64,000 nt of DNA from the NCBI RefSeq assembly GCF_000311825.1, contig NZ_HE978568.1, forward strand, positions 150,203 to 214,202, read 5' to 3'. Of this stretch, positions 31,874-41,364 are shown in pieces. Made by a program: the position numbers and the translations under genes. Numbering within the stretch: position 1 is the first letter of the stretch; the number at the start of each line of letters is the position of its first letter. The stretch is from Peptoniphilus grossensis ph5. GTDB taxonomy: Bacteria > Bacillota > Clostridia > Tissierellales > Peptoniphilaceae. Below the pieces are notes generated by a model. It worked only from the letters and a program-made list of their open reading frames with translations. It made no database searches and was not told where the DNA came from.

Positions 31874-32546
31874 TTTGCTTCCTTTTTCTATATTCTTCTA
31901 AAAATTTCTTGTCTTCAATTACAAGTCCCCACTCATTGGCAAGAAACTCCAAGTGATGAGTGAACTCGTGGAGGAGAACTTCCTCTAGCTTTTCCCTTAG
32001 AGTCTCCCTTGAGGAAAATCTGTACATGTCCATAAAGGACCCATAATAAATTTTTATCATGTTGCCAAGCATTGACCTTTGGTACTCGCCCATTATAACT
32101 AGGTCCTCTGCATAGGCTTCCTCGTGGTACTTTGACTCTTCTGTAAGAATTATACCACCATTAAGATGCTCATAGGCATAAGAAGGTATGGACTCACAAA
32201 TTTCTTCCAAAATTTCCTGAACTTCGTCGATTCTCTCCAAGTAATAGGGATCATATTTATTTTCATCAAATAAATCCTCATCTTCTTGATTGTCATCTTT
32301 ATTGTCATCTTGATTGTCATCTTGATTTTTATCTCGAGCTTCCTTTTGAACTTCTTCTAGACTTTCTTCTTGGCTCTCCTTTAAATCTTTATGAGTAAAG
32401 TTTTCTTCTTTTGGATCATCATCACTGGATTTAAAATCTATTTTCTCTTCTCTTTTGACATAAATATCCTCAATTATTTCAAGGGGAAGGTCAATATTAT
32501 TTTCTTGGTCGCTAAAAAAAATTCTTTTGCCCTCTTCATTAAGCAT
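31866..32546 (-). CDS. Zincin-type metallopeptidase family protein
   Basis: The product has 226 residues. The C-terminal half carries HEFTHH (HExxH), with a conserved upstream [14 protein letters not shown], as in the small Zincin_1/DUF1025 family. The N-terminal half holds acidic repeats ([14 protein letters not shown]) that resemble a charged spacer. Family members are often near chaperone genes, but the target is unknown. It overlaps the J-domain gene by eight bases, so the two are co-translated. Confidence 0.82.
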   Translation of the reverse strand: MLNEEGKRIFFSDQENNIDLPLEIIEDIYVKREEKIDFKSSDDDPKEENFTHKDLKESQEESLEEVQKEARDKNQDDNQDDNKDDNQEDEDLFDENKYDPYYLERIDEVQEILEEICESIPSYAYEHLNGGIILTEESKYHEEAYAEDLVIMGEYQRSMLGNMIKIYYGSFMDMYRFSSRETLREKLEEVLLHEFTHHLEFLANEWGLVIEDKKFLEEYRKRKQNE

Positions 32547-32561
32547 CTTTTCACCTCCAAA

Positions 32562-32590
32562 ATAAAAAACTGTAGAAGCCTACAGTTTTA
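32562..32590 (-). terminator. Terminator of the opp operon
   Basis: On the minus strand AAAACTGTAG/CTACAGTTTT with a 4-nt loop is followed by TTATTTT. It lies after the last ABC ATPase gene. Confidence 0.88.
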
Positions 32591-32629
32591 TCTACTTTAT
32601 CTAATTATAATACCCAGGAAGAAAAATTT

Positions 32630-33430
32630 CTACACATCTTCCACTTGAGCCAAAGTCTTGCCTGGCACTGATGACAATAATTTTTTCGTGTAGTCCTCTT
32701 TTGGGTTTTCAAAAATTTCTTCGGATTCATTATACTCCACGCATCTGCCCTTATACATGACCAGGACTTCCTCTGCCACATGCCTTACAACAGATAGGTC
32801 GTGAGAAATAAAAATCATGGATAGACCCAAGTCCCTTTGCAGATCTTCAAGAAGGTTTATTATTTGTGCCTGAATGGAAACATCAAGAGCAGAAGTTGGC
32901 TCGTCTGCCACAATTATTTTTGGGTCAACGGCAAGAGCCCTTGCAATGGAAATCCTCTGTCTTTGCCCTCCAGAAAATTCGTGGGGATACCTCTCCATGT
33001 GATATTCTGACAGACCACAAATTTCCATGGTCTCTAAAACTTTTTTTTCGATCTTCTTTTTGTCCTTCTCGCCTAAGAGATTTCTTATGCCCGATGCAAT
33101 TATGTCCTTGCACTTTTTTCTTGGGTTAAGTGAGGAATAAGGGTCTTGAAAAATCATCTGCACATCTTTTCTATATTCCTTTAATTCCCTCTGATTTTCC
33201 TTTAAAATATTTTTGCCCTTATAAATTATTTCTCCGCTGGCATCAGGATAAAGTCCCATGATGCACCTGGCAAGAGTTGACTTGCCTGAGCCACTTTCGC
33301 CAACAACTCCAAGTGTGTGAGAAGTTTTTAGGTCGAAGGAAATGTCATCAACTGCCTTAAAGCTTTTACCGCCGCTAATTTTAAATTCTTTATTTAAATT
33401 TTTAACTTGTAAAATAATTTCGTCCCTCAT
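32630..33430 (-). CDS. oppF: Oligopeptide ABC transporter ATPase (OppF/DppF type)
   Basis: The product has 266 residues: Walker A GESGSGKST, Q-loop QDPYSSLNPRK, signature SGGQRQRISIARAL, Walker B IIVADEP, H-loop ISHDL, and the oligopeptide-family tail EDYTKKLLSSVPG. With OppD it powers uptake of peptides. The start at MRDEIILQV follows AGGTGA; the longer frame lacks a ribosome site. The substrate (peptide, dipeptide or nickel) is not shown by the sequence. Confidence 0.92.
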   Translation of the reverse strand: MRDEIILQVKNLNKEFKISGGKSFKAVDDISFDLKTSHTLGVVGESGSGKSTLARCIMGLYPDASGEIIYKGKNILKENQRELKEYRKDVQMIFQDPYSSLNPRKKCKDIIASGIRNLLGEKDKKKIEKKVLETMEICGLSEYHMERYPHEFSGGQRQRISIARALAVDPKIIVADEPTSALDVSIQAQIINLLEDLQRDLGLSMIFISHDLSVVRHVAEEVLVMYKGRCVEYNESEEIFENPKEDYTKKLLSSVPGKTLAQVEDV

Positions 33431-33434
33431 TTTA

Positions 33435-34391
33435 TCACCTATACAAAAAGCAGGATACCTTATGACCGTCAATGTCCACTTCTTCAGGAATTTTTTCCTG
33501 GCAAATTTTCATCTTCTCGTCACACCTGTCGCAGAAGTAACAAGATTCTGGAAGGTCAATTGGATTTGGAACTGACCCTCTAATTGTGTAGAGCTGGTCC
33601 TTTTTCTTGTGAGCAGTAGGTATTGCCCTTATAAGTCCTCTGGTGTAAGGGTGAAGGGGCTTTTTGAATATATCTTCTGCCCTCGCCCTCTCCACGATTT
33701 TTCCCGCATACATTACATTTACATAATCTGCTATGTCAGAAACAACTCCAAGGTCGTGACTTATAAAAATTATGGCAGTATTCATGTCTTCCTTTAATTT
33801 TTTCATGAGCTCCAAAACTTCCTTTTGAATGGTAACATCAAGGGCAGTTGTAGGTTCATCTGCTATTAAAAGTTTTGGCGAAGAGGAAAGAGCCATGGCA
33901 ATCATAATTCTCTGCCTCATGCCTCCAGAAAGTTCGTGAGGATAAGAATTGTAGACATCTTCTGCCCTACCTATTTCAACTTTTTTTATCATCTCTAAAG
34001 ATTTTTCCTTGGCAGTTTTTTTATCCATGTCAAAGTGAGTCCTAAAGACTTCAGACATTTGGTAGCCAACCTTTAGGGCAGGATTTAGTGAAGTCATGGG
34101 TTCTTGAAAAATCATAGAAATTTCATTGCCTCTAATGTGCCTTAATTCTTCTGGAGAAGACTCTAAAAGATTTTTTCCTTCAAAAATTATCTCGCCAGAA
34201 ATTTTTTCAAGAGAGGACTTGTCCAGAAGACCCATAATGGCAAGGGAAGTAACAGACTTTCCCGAGCCAGATTCACCTACTATGGCAGTTGTCATTTTTT
34301 CACGAGTATTTATATTAACTTTATTTACAGCTTTTACTATGCCTTGGGAGCTTTTGAAAAAAACTTCAAGGTCCTTTATTTCTAATAACAT
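33435..34391 (-). CDS. oppD: Oligopeptide ABC transporter ATPase (OppD/DppD type)
   Basis: The product has 318 residues: Walker A GESGSGKS, QEPMTSLNP, signature LSGGMRQRIMIAMAL, Walker B LLIADEP. The C-terminal oligo-HPY extension has four cysteines (CYFCDRC...C), which in this family can bind an iron-sulfur cluster. ATG at 34391 follows AGGAGGTAGT. It stops five bases before oppF. Confidence 0.93.
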   Translation of the reverse strand: MLLEIKDLEVFFKSSQGIVKAVNKVNINTREKMTTAIVGESGSGKSVTSLAIMGLLDKSSLEKISGEIIFEGKNLLESSPEELRHIRGNEISMIFQEPMTSLNPALKVGYQMSEVFRTHFDMDKKTAKEKSLEMIKKVEIGRAEDVYNSYPHELSGGMRQRIMIAMALSSSPKLLIADEPTTALDVTIQKEVLELMKKLKEDMNTAIIFISHDLGVVSDIADYVNVMYAGKIVERARAEDIFKKPLHPYTRGLIRAIPTAHKKKDQLYTIRGSVPNPIDLPESCYFCDRCDEKMKICQEKIPEEVDIDGHKVSCFLYR

Positions 34392-34392
34392 A

Positions 34393-35235
34393 CTACCTCC
34401 TGAACTTTGGGTCAAAGGCATCTCTTAGGGCGTCGCCAACAATGTTTAAAAGTAAAATTGTTATGGCAATTGCCATGCCTGGGAATAGAGTTATGTGTGG
34501 ATAGTTTCTAATATAAGCTCTCCCTTCAGAAAGCATTTGACCCCACTCTGCTTCTGGCGGCATAATTCCCATGCCAATAAAGGAAAGGGAAGCTGCAGAT
34601 AAGATTGCAGTGCCCACACCAATTGTGGCTTGGACAATTATGGGAGCAAAGCAGTTGGGTAGAATTTCTGCAAAAATTAATTTAAAAGTTTTTACTCCAG
34701 CCAACCTTGCCGATTCAATATACTCTAAATTTTTTACAGACATGACCTGACTTCTAACTATCCTTGCATAGGATGGAATTGAAGATAGGGAAACTGCCAA
34801 AATTAAGTTTTTCATGCCGCCACCAAGGGCTGCAGCAAGGGCAATGGCAAGGACAAGTTGTGGAATGGATAAGATCGTGTCCATGACTCTCATAATTATA
34901 GCATCAAAAATTCCCTCGTAGTAACCTGCCAAGGCTCCAATAATTACTCCAATTACTGTGGAAATAATTACAGATGTGAAACCAATTTTAAGGGAGACTT
35001 GGGCTCCGTGAAGGACTCTTGAAAAAATGTCTCGTCCAAAATTATCTGTCCCCATTAAGTGGCCCCTACTTGGTCTTAAAAAATTTTCCTTGGGAAATTG
35101 CTCTGTGTAGTCGTAGGGTGAAAGGAGGTCGGCAAAAATTGCAGCAAAAATTATTACAACTAAAAGAACCAGTGCCACTACTGCAACTTTATTTCTCCTG
35201 TAATATTTAAAAAATGTTTTTAATCTCTTTAACAT
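34393..35235 (-). CDS. oppC: Oligopeptide ABC transporter permease (OppC type)
   Basis: The product has 280 residues, with an N-terminal membrane segment (VAVVALVLLVVIIFAAIFADLL) and PYDYTEQFP, then HLMGTDNFGRDIFSRVLHGAQ, typical of OppC, and an EAA-like loop (AGVKTFKLIFAEILPNCFAP). Six membrane segments are expected. It is followed by oppD with one base between. Confidence 0.94.
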   Translation of the reverse strand: MLKRLKTFFKYYRRNKVAVVALVLLVVIIFAAIFADLLSPYDYTEQFPKENFLRPSRGHLMGTDNFGRDIFSRVLHGAQVSLKIGFTSVIISTVIGVIIGALAGYYEGIFDAIIMRVMDTILSIPQLVLAIALAAALGGGMKNLILAVSLSSIPSYARIVRSQVMSVKNLEYIESARLAGVKTFKLIFAEILPNCFAPIIVQATIGVGTAILSAASLSFIGMGIMPPEAEWGQMLSEGRAYIRNYPHITLFPGMAIAITILLLNIVGDALRDAFDPKFRR

Positions 35236-35242
35236 GTTTCAC

Positions 35243-36172
35243 CTACTTGTAGTCTGCCTTTATTCTCGGATTTATAAAGCCGTAGAGGATGTCAACGATA
35301 ATTGAAATCACAGAATAAACTATGGCTATGAGCATAATTGCCCCAAGAATTATTGGGTAGTCACGAGTTTTTATGGAGTCAACCATTAGCCTTCCAATGC
35401 CAGGAATGGAGAAAATTGTTTCTGTCAAAATACTTCCGCCAAGAAGTCCACCTGCTTGAAGCCCAATAGTGGTTATAACAGGAATCATTGCATTTTTAAG
35501 GGCGTGGACAAAAATAATTTTGGATTTAGAAAGTCCCTTGGCATAGGCAGTCCTGATGTAGTCCTTGTCTAGGACGTCTAGCATGGCAGATCTCGTCATC
35601 CTCATAATTACAGCTGATGACTGAAAGCCTAGGGCGAACCAAGGCAGGATCATGTGCTTTATGGAAGAAAAACCCGATGCTGGAAGAATTTTTAGCTTTG
35701 TTGAAAATACAATTATAAGCAAAAGCCCTGACCAAAAAATTGGCATTGCAAGTCCAACCATGCCTAGGGCAGTAATCATTGAGTCGATAAAAGTATTTTT
35801 CTTTAGGGCTGCTATTACGCCAAAAGTTATGCCCATAATTATGGCAATGACAAGGGCGCCACCGGCAAGTTTTAAAGTTGTTGGAAAAACTCTAAGCAAG
35901 GCTTCTGAAACTGATCTTCCTGACTGATAGCTTTTGCCAAGGTCAAAGTGAAAAATTAAATCCTTTAAGTAATTTCCATATTGAACTATAAAGGGCTTAT
36001 TTAGTCCAAGACTTTCTCTTATAGCATCAACTGTCTCCTTAGGTGCGTTAGGTCCAGCTGCAGCAAGGGCAGCATCTCCTGGCGACAAGTAAAGGAGCAA
36101 GAAAACTATAAAGCTCACTCCAAGGAGTGTAGGTATTAATATTAAAAGTCTCTTTAATACATATTTAGTCAT
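35243..36172 (-). CDS. oppB: Oligopeptide ABC transporter permease (OppB type)
   Basis: The product has 309 residues: the family start YVLKRLLILIPTLLGVSFIV, GDAALAAAG and RESLGLNKPFIVQYGNYLKD are typical, as is the EAA loop (YAKGLSKSKIIFVHALKNAM) and GSILTETIFSIPGIGRLM. ATG at 36172 follows AAAGGA; an in-frame codon 30 bases upstream is not used. It forms the membrane channel with OppC. Confidence 0.94.
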   Translation of the reverse strand: MTKYVLKRLLILIPTLLGVSFIVFLLLYLSPGDAALAAAGPNAPKETVDAIRESLGLNKPFIVQYGNYLKDLIFHFDLGKSYQSGRSVSEALLRVFPTTLKLAGGALVIAIIMGITFGVIAALKKNTFIDSMITALGMVGLAMPIFWSGLLLIIVFSTKLKILPASGFSSIKHMILPWFALGFQSSAVIMRMTRSAMLDVLDKDYIRTAYAKGLSKSKIIFVHALKNAMIPVITTIGLQAGGLLGGSILTETIFSIPGIGRLMVDSIKTRDYPIILGAIMLIAIVYSVISIIVDILYGFINPRIKADYK

Positions 36173-36201
36173 ATCTAATCCTTTCTTCTGTAGAAAAGAC
36201 A

Positions 36202-36235
36202 AAATTCACCAAAGAAGACCTTGGTGAATTTAAAA
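36202..36235 (-). terminator. oppA-oppB intergenic hairpin (attenuator)
   Basis: AAATTCACCAA/TTGGTGAATTT gives an 11-bp stem with an 8-nt loop, followed on the minus strand by a TG-TCTTTT tract. Incomplete termination or 3'-end protection here would leave more oppA than permease mRNA. Confidence 0.7.
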
Positions 36236-36238
36236 AAA

Positions 36239-37768
36239 TTATTTTTCTAAAAGTTTTACATCTTTAAGTTCTTGTGGATATTTTGGAAGAAGATCAAGAC
36301 CTTCTACTTTATTAGAACCAGCAACAAGTGTCTCGCCATAGCAGATGTAAAGCCATGGATATTCTCTATTGATAAGCTCTTGGGCTCTCTTATAGATGCC
36401 AGCTCTCTTGGCATCGTCAATAGTTGAAATACCTTCTTTAATTAAATTATCAAGTTCTTCATTTCCAAAGAATGTGACATTTGGCTCCTTACCTTTATTT
36501 TCAGAATGGAAAGGTTGGAAAAGTTCATAATGTGCATCTACTATTGATGGGTTCCAGCTCATAATAAACATATCATGTTCCTTATTTCTAACAGCATCTA
36601 CAAAGGCACCCCATTCAAGTCTTTCTACGCTAAGGCCAATTCCATAATCCTTTAATTGGTCTTGCATCATTGTAGCAACATTAACTCTTTGTTGGTTGTC
36701 AGAAGTATAAATTTTAAGATTTGTTCCCTCTCCAAGACCTGCTGCAGCAAAAAGTTCCTTTGCCTTTTCTTTATTTACTGCATTTGGCTTTAATGAATCA
36801 GCAATAGAATATTTGAAGTTAGGGTTTATTGGACTTGTTGCAAGCTTTCCACTGTTCATGTAGACAGTTTCAAAAATTGTCTTAGTGTCAATGGCATTTA
36901 CCATAGCTTCCCTTGCTTCCAACTTGTCAAAAGGAGCTTTAGCTACATTAAATCCAATAAAGTGAATTGAATTATCTAATCTCCTAAAAAGTTGTAGGTC
37001 CTTATTTTCTTCTATATTTGAAATTTCACTTGGGTCGATTTTATAAGCAAGGTCAACTCCACCACTTTCAAGCTCAATAATTCTTTGTGAAGCTTCTGGT
37101 ATAACCTTCATTTCGATGCCAGCAATTGTTGGCTTGTCGCCCCAATAATTTTCGTTTACAGAAAAAGTTGCGTGGTCATTTTGAATCCACTCATCTAATA
37201 CAAAGGGACCAGTTCCCATTGGTGCAATAGTAAGATCGGCTCCACCTTCTACATAGGCTTTAGACACAATAGACACAGCTGGATGTGATAGTGAATTTAA
37301 AAAGGCAGCGTCAGGTTCACTTAGTTTAAAGGAAAAAGTTAAATCATCTTCTTTTTTGTAAGAATTTGCGTCAATTTTTCCATAAAAAGATTTATATCTG
37401 TCACTTGCTGCTGCTCTTTGAAGAGTGAAGATTACATCATCAACAGTAAGTGGGCTTCCATCAGAGAACTTAACACCCTCTCTAAGTTTAATTTTAAAAG
37501 TTTGTGGGTCTGGGTTTTCAATGGATTCTGCAAGAGAATTAACCAGTTCACCCTTAGAATTCCTCTTAACTAAAGTGTCGTAAACTTGAATTAAAATATT
37601 TTCTTCATAGTCATCAGAAAGTGCATTTGGTTCAAGTGTTGTAGTGTCTTCTGAAACTGCAACCTTTAAGACCTTGCCTTCCCCTTGGGCTTCTTCTTTT
37701 TTATTGGAACAAGCTACCATAAATAGGGATAGGACTAAAAGCATTCCTATAATAAATTTTTTCTTCAT
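36239..37768 (-). CDS. oppA: Oligopeptide-binding lipoprotein
   Basis: The product has 509 residues and belongs to SBP family 5. The signal peptide ends in the lipobox LFMVACS, so the protein is tethered to the membrane by its Cys. Family landmarks: SLAESIENPDPQTFKIKLRE (after the first lobe strand), GVKFSDGSPLTVDDVIFTL, TGPFVLDEW and ENYWG. It binds peptides and delivers them to OppBC. ATG at 37768 lies six bases after AAGGAAG. Confidence 0.93.
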   Translation of the reverse strand: MKKKFIIGMLLVLSLFMVACSNKKEEAQGEGKVLKVAVSEDTTTLEPNALSDDYEENILIQVYDTLVKRNSKGELVNSLAESIENPDPQTFKIKLREGVKFSDGSPLTVDDVIFTLQRAAASDRYKSFYGKIDANSYKKEDDLTFSFKLSEPDAAFLNSLSHPAVSIVSKAYVEGGADLTIAPMGTGPFVLDEWIQNDHATFSVNENYWGDKPTIAGIEMKVIPEASQRIIELESGGVDLAYKIDPSEISNIEENKDLQLFRRLDNSIHFIGFNVAKAPFDKLEAREAMVNAIDTKTIFETVYMNSGKLATSPINPNFKYSIADSLKPNAVNKEKAKELFAAAGLGEGTNLKIYTSDNQQRVNVATMMQDQLKDYGIGLSVERLEWGAFVDAVRNKEHDMFIMSWNPSIVDAHYELFQPFHSENKGKEPNVTFFGNEELDNLIKEGISTIDDAKRAGIYKRAQELINREYPWLYICYGETLVAGSNKVEGLDLLPKYPQELKDVKLLEK

Positions 37769-37788
37769 TATCATCTTCCTTTCTTTTT

Positions 37789-39036
37789 CTATACTCTTCT
37801 TATATCTGCTCCAAGATTTCTAAATTTTTCTTCAATTTTTTCGTATCCCCTATCAATATGATGGATTTCAGAAATTTCTGTTTCTCCTTCAGAAACGAGT
37901 CCTGCAAGTATAAGGGCAGCTCCTGCTCTTAAGTCTGTTGCAGCAACCTTGGATCCGTATAGTTTACTTTTACCCAATAGAATAGCTTCTCTATCTACTA
38001 CTTTGATTTTTGCGCCCATCTTCTTTAACTCTTCAGCGTGCATAAAGCGGTTTTCAAAAACTGTCTCAATAATAGAAGATTGTCCCTCGGCTTGAGTTAA
38101 AAGTGCCATGAATTGTGCTTGTAAATCTGTTGGGAAACCTGGATGAGGAAGAGTTTTTATCTCAATTGGCTTTATTTCATCTGAGCCAATTACTCTCACT
38201 GTGTCGTCCTCTTCAATTATCTTTGCCCCAGTTTCTTCTAGCTTTGCAATGACAGGCTTTAAGTGAGAAGTTATGATGTTTTCAATTGTGATGTCGCCAC
38301 CAGTAATTGCAGCTGCCACCATAAAAGTGCCTGCTTCAATTCTATCTGGAATAACTTGGTGAGTGCAGCCTCTTAGCTTTTCCACTCCCCTAATTCTTAT
38401 AGTTGAGGTTCCTGCTCCCATTACCTTAGCGCCCATTTTATTTAAAAAGTTTGCTAGGTCCACAATTTCTGGCTCCATGGCGCAGTTTTCCATTACAGTT
38501 TCGCCCTCAGCCAAAACTGCAGCTGTCATAATATTTTCAGTTGCACCAACAGAAGGGAAGTCCAAATAAATTCTTGTGCCAACTAATTTGTCGCACTCAG
38601 CCTTTATCTCGCCATGAGTCATTTCTATGTTGGCTCCTAATGCCCTAAAGCCCTTTAAGTGCAAGTCAATTGGTCTTGACCCAATGTTGCAGCCGCCAGG
38701 TAGGGAGTTGTAAGCCTTGTTTAACTTGGCAAGAAGGGGTCCCATGACAAGGAAGGATGCCCTCATCTTGCTCATGAGTTCGTAGTCTGTTTTATAAGAA
38801 TTGAGTCCAGAAGGGTCGATTATGAGTTTGTTGCCTTCCTTATTTATTTTAAGACCAAGTTTTCTCAAAACTTCTGTAATTATTTCAACATCCTTAAGCT
38901 CAGGCACATCTTCCAAAATAATTTCTTCTGTTCCAAGTATTGTAGCTGCAAGTATAGGTAGAGCAGCATTTTTCGCACCTGATATTCTAACATTGCCTCT
39001 TAGTGGGCCATTGGGTTTTACTAAAATTTTATCCAA
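37789..39036 (-). CDS. murA: UDP-N-acetylglucosamine 1-carboxyvinyltransferase
   Basis: The product has 415 residues and catalyses the first step of peptidoglycan synthesis (PEP to UDP-GlcNAc). KNAALPILAA with the catalytic Lys22 and the active-site loop LPGGCNIGSRPIDLH with Cys116 are present; the Cys makes it fosfomycin-sensitive in principle. Full length. It stands alone between the opp operon and a divergent aminotransferase gene. Confidence 0.96.
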   Translation of the reverse strand: MDKILVKPNGPLRGNVRISGAKNAALPILAATILGTEEIILEDVPELKDVEIITEVLRKLGLKINKEGNKLIIDPSGLNSYKTDYELMSKMRASFLVMGPLLAKLNKAYNSLPGGCNIGSRPIDLHLKGFRALGANIEMTHGEIKAECDKLVGTRIYLDFPSVGATENIMTAAVLAEGETVMENCAMEPEIVDLANFLNKMGAKVMGAGTSTIRIRGVEKLRGCTHQVIPDRIEAGTFMVAAAITGGDITIENIITSHLKPVIAKLEETGAKIIEEDDTVRVIGSDEIKPIEIKTLPHPGFPTDLQAQFMALLTQAEGQSSIIETVFENRFMHAEELKKMGAKIKVVDREAILLGKSKLYGSKVAATDLRAGAALILAGLVSEGETEISEIHHIDRGYEKIEEKFRNLGADIRRV

Positions 39037-39187
39037 AAGGATTCCTCCTATATTTTATTTATAACGATTATTATTTTATCTATATTTATTTAATTATAAC
39101 ATAGCCAACTTGAATATTTAAGGAATTAAAAGCGTGACCTTAAATAAAAAATTTTTGTGTTAAAATATTATTGATGGAGGAAGAAAT

Positions 39188-40342
39188 ATGAAAGAATTTA
39201 TCCAAGAAAAATATAAAAATATTAAAGAGTCTCTTTATTCCACTGACTATTCAAGCATATATCCTGACTTTATAAATTTTGCCTTAGGCGACCCAGACCT
39301 TAAGACTCATGACATGATTATAAAAGAAGCCTACGACTCACAGATGAAGGGCTACACTCACTACGCCGACCCCCAAGGCTACCTTGGACTTAGAGAGGAA
39401 ATTGCCAAAGCCTACTGGGAAGACTACGGAGTAAGCTGCGAGGCCAAGGAAATTTTAATTACCATGTCTGGCACTGAAGCCCTTTATATAATTTTAGAGG
39501 CAATAATAAATCCAGGCGACGAAGTCATTGTGCCTTCGCCCTACTTTAGCGTCTATCCCGACCAAATTGAAATGACAGGAGGCGTTCCAGTAATTTATGA
39601 GACAAAATTTGAAAATGAATTTAAGCTTGAGCCAAGAGAAATTGAAAAATTAATCACTGCAAAAACTAAGGCGATAATAATAAATACGCCTAACAATCCA
39701 ACAGGCGCAGTTTATAGTGACGAAACTCTAAGAGAAATTTATGAAATGGCAAAAAAATACAATATTCTTGTAATTTGTGACGACATCTACACAATTTATT
39801 CCTACGAGAGCAAATTCAAGCCAATGATTGCCTACGATGAAGAATTTAAAAATGTAATTTCAATTACATCTATGTCCAAGGACTTTGTCATGACTGGTTG
39901 GAGGCTTGGCGCCATACTTGCTAATGAAGAATTAATAAAGACCATGACCTACATTCACGAGAACATAGTCTATTCAGTGCCAACAATTTGCCAGCACGCA
40001 GGTGCCCTTGGCATTGCCAATAGAAAGACCATTTGCCCACCCCTCTATGAAGAGTACAAGGAGAGGATGTATCTCGCCTATGAGAGGCTAAAAAAATTAA
40101 AGTATGTAGAAGTTTTAAAGCCACAAGGAACTTTTTACATCTTTCCAAAAATTTCTGTGCCAGGCATGACTACAAAAGAAGTTCTAAGAGAAATATTAGA
40201 AAAGGCTCATGTAAATTTAATTGACGGCGAAGCCTTTGGACCAGGAGGAGAGGGCTTTATAAGAATTGCAGTAACAGTCAATAAGGACAAAATAAATGAA
40301 GCCTTTGATAGGATAGAAAGGCTAGAAATTTTTAAAAAATAA
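39188..40342 (+). CDS. PLP-dependent aminotransferase, class I/II
   Basis: The product has 384 residues, fold type I. NFALGDPDLKTHD, the YADPQGYLGLREEIA segment, NNPTGAVYS and the PLP lysine in SMSKDFVMTGWRLG (about residue 231) identify the aspartate/aromatic aminotransferase group. FIRIAVTV near the end carries the substrate Arg. The amino-acid substrate cannot be named. The ATG follows GGAGGAAGAA. Confidence 0.9.
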   Translation: MKEFIQEKYKNIKESLYSTDYSSIYPDFINFALGDPDLKTHDMIIKEAYDSQMKGYTHYADPQGYLGLREEIAKAYWEDYGVSCEAKEILITMSGTEALYIILEAIINPGDEVIVPSPYFSVYPDQIEMTGGVPVIYETKFENEFKLEPREIEKLITAKTKAIIINTPNNPTGAVYSDETLREIYEMAKKYNILVICDDIYTIYSYESKFKPMIAYDEEFKNVISITSMSKDFVMTGWRLGAILANEELIKTMTYIHENIVYSVPTICQHAGALGIANRKTICPPLYEEYKERMYLAYERLKKLKYVEVLKPQGTFYIFPKISVPGMTTKEVLREILEKAHVNLIDGEAFGPGGEGFIRIAVTVNKDKINEAFDRIERLEIFKK

Positions 40343-40379
40343 TACTTAAGCGAAATTCAGTATAACAAATGCAAAATAA

Positions 40380-40436
40380 AAGCTCTTAGAAGAATATTTG
40401 AAATTTATATTCCTCCAAGAGCTTCTTTGTTTTTAA
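40380..40436 (+). terminator. Terminator of the aminotransferase gene
   Basis: AAGCTCTT/AAGAGCTT at the ends of a long, partly paired hairpin (with AGAATAT/ATATTC inside), followed by CTTTGTTTTT. Confidence 0.8.
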
Positions 40437-40443
40437 TTTTTTA

Positions 40444-41319
40444 TTACTTCCCCAACTTGTTTTCTCTGCCATAATAAAATAAATATTGATTGGCAAAGCC
40501 TGCGTTTTTGCCAAAGACTTCTCGTCCTCTCATGGCAATTTTTGATTTTGGTGTAACTTCTTTTAAATAAAGTTCTTCCATAACTCTCTTTATCCAAACA
40601 TCAACGGGGAAGGACTCCTTCCTGTCAAAGGCAAAGAGGAGGATGCAGTCGGCAACCTTTGGTCCAACTCCAGGTAGAACTTGGAGGGCACATCTGGCAT
40701 CTTCAAGGTCCATCTTGTCGATTTCATCTAAATTTACATAGCCATCCTTTATTAAATTCGCCGTCTCAACTATTCTCACATCGCGAAAGCCAACTCTTGC
40801 AAACTCTCTTAAGTCTTCTGGTCTTGCGAGAGAAAGTTTTTCGGCACTTGGGAAGGAATAATATTTTCTATTTTCGTCTTCACCAAGATAATCTCCATAC
40901 ATTTCAGAAATTTTTTCTATGGCATTTTTTATTCTCGGTATTTGATTGTTTGCAGAAATTATAAAGGAAATAATTGTCTCAAACTTGTCCTGATTTAAAA
41001 TTCTTATGCCCTTTCCATATTCCGTTGCATTTTTCATGACTTCGTCTCTTGCAAGTTCTTCCATTACAATTTTGTAGTCCCGAGAAAGGTCAAAGTAATT
41101 ATAAAAAATTTCATCAAAGGAAGCCTTGTCCACTCCCCTTAAGAAAATTTCTCCGCCAACTTTTTTTGCATTGGCAACTTTTCCATGAGCTATAAAGGTA
41201 AAGGACCCGTCAGCTTCTTCATACCACCTAAAGGCTTGACCGCAGGTGAAAATATCCCTTGGGTCAAACTCATCTAGTTCCCTTATTAGGCAAAGATCTC
41301 CATCAAAATTTATCTTCAT
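40444..41319 (-). CDS. ogg: 8-oxoguanine DNA glycosylase (Ogg1-like)
   Basis: The product has 291 residues. The helix-hairpin-helix-GPD motif is clear: LQVLPGVGPKVADCILLFAF with the catalytic Lys, then FPVDVWIKRVMEEL with the Asp. The N-terminal domain (FTCGQAFRWYEEADGSF) is the OGG_N fold. It removes oxidised guanine from DNA and cuts the strand by beta-elimination. It stands alone. Confidence 0.9.
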   Translation of the reverse strand: MKINFDGDLCLIRELDEFDPRDIFTCGQAFRWYEEADGSFTFIAHGKVANAKKVGGEIFLRGVDKASFDEIFYNYFDLSRDYKIVMEELARDEVMKNATEYGKGIRILNQDKFETIISFIISANNQIPRIKNAIEKISEMYGDYLGEDENRKYYSFPSAEKLSLARPEDLREFARVGFRDVRIVETANLIKDGYVNLDEIDKMDLEDARCALQVLPGVGPKVADCILLFAFDRKESFPVDVWIKRVMEELYLKEVTPKSKIAMRGREVFGKNAGFANQYLFYYGRENKLGK

Positions 41320-41364
41320 TAAAAAATTCTCCCATAAATAAAAAACCTATTAATAAATAATAGG

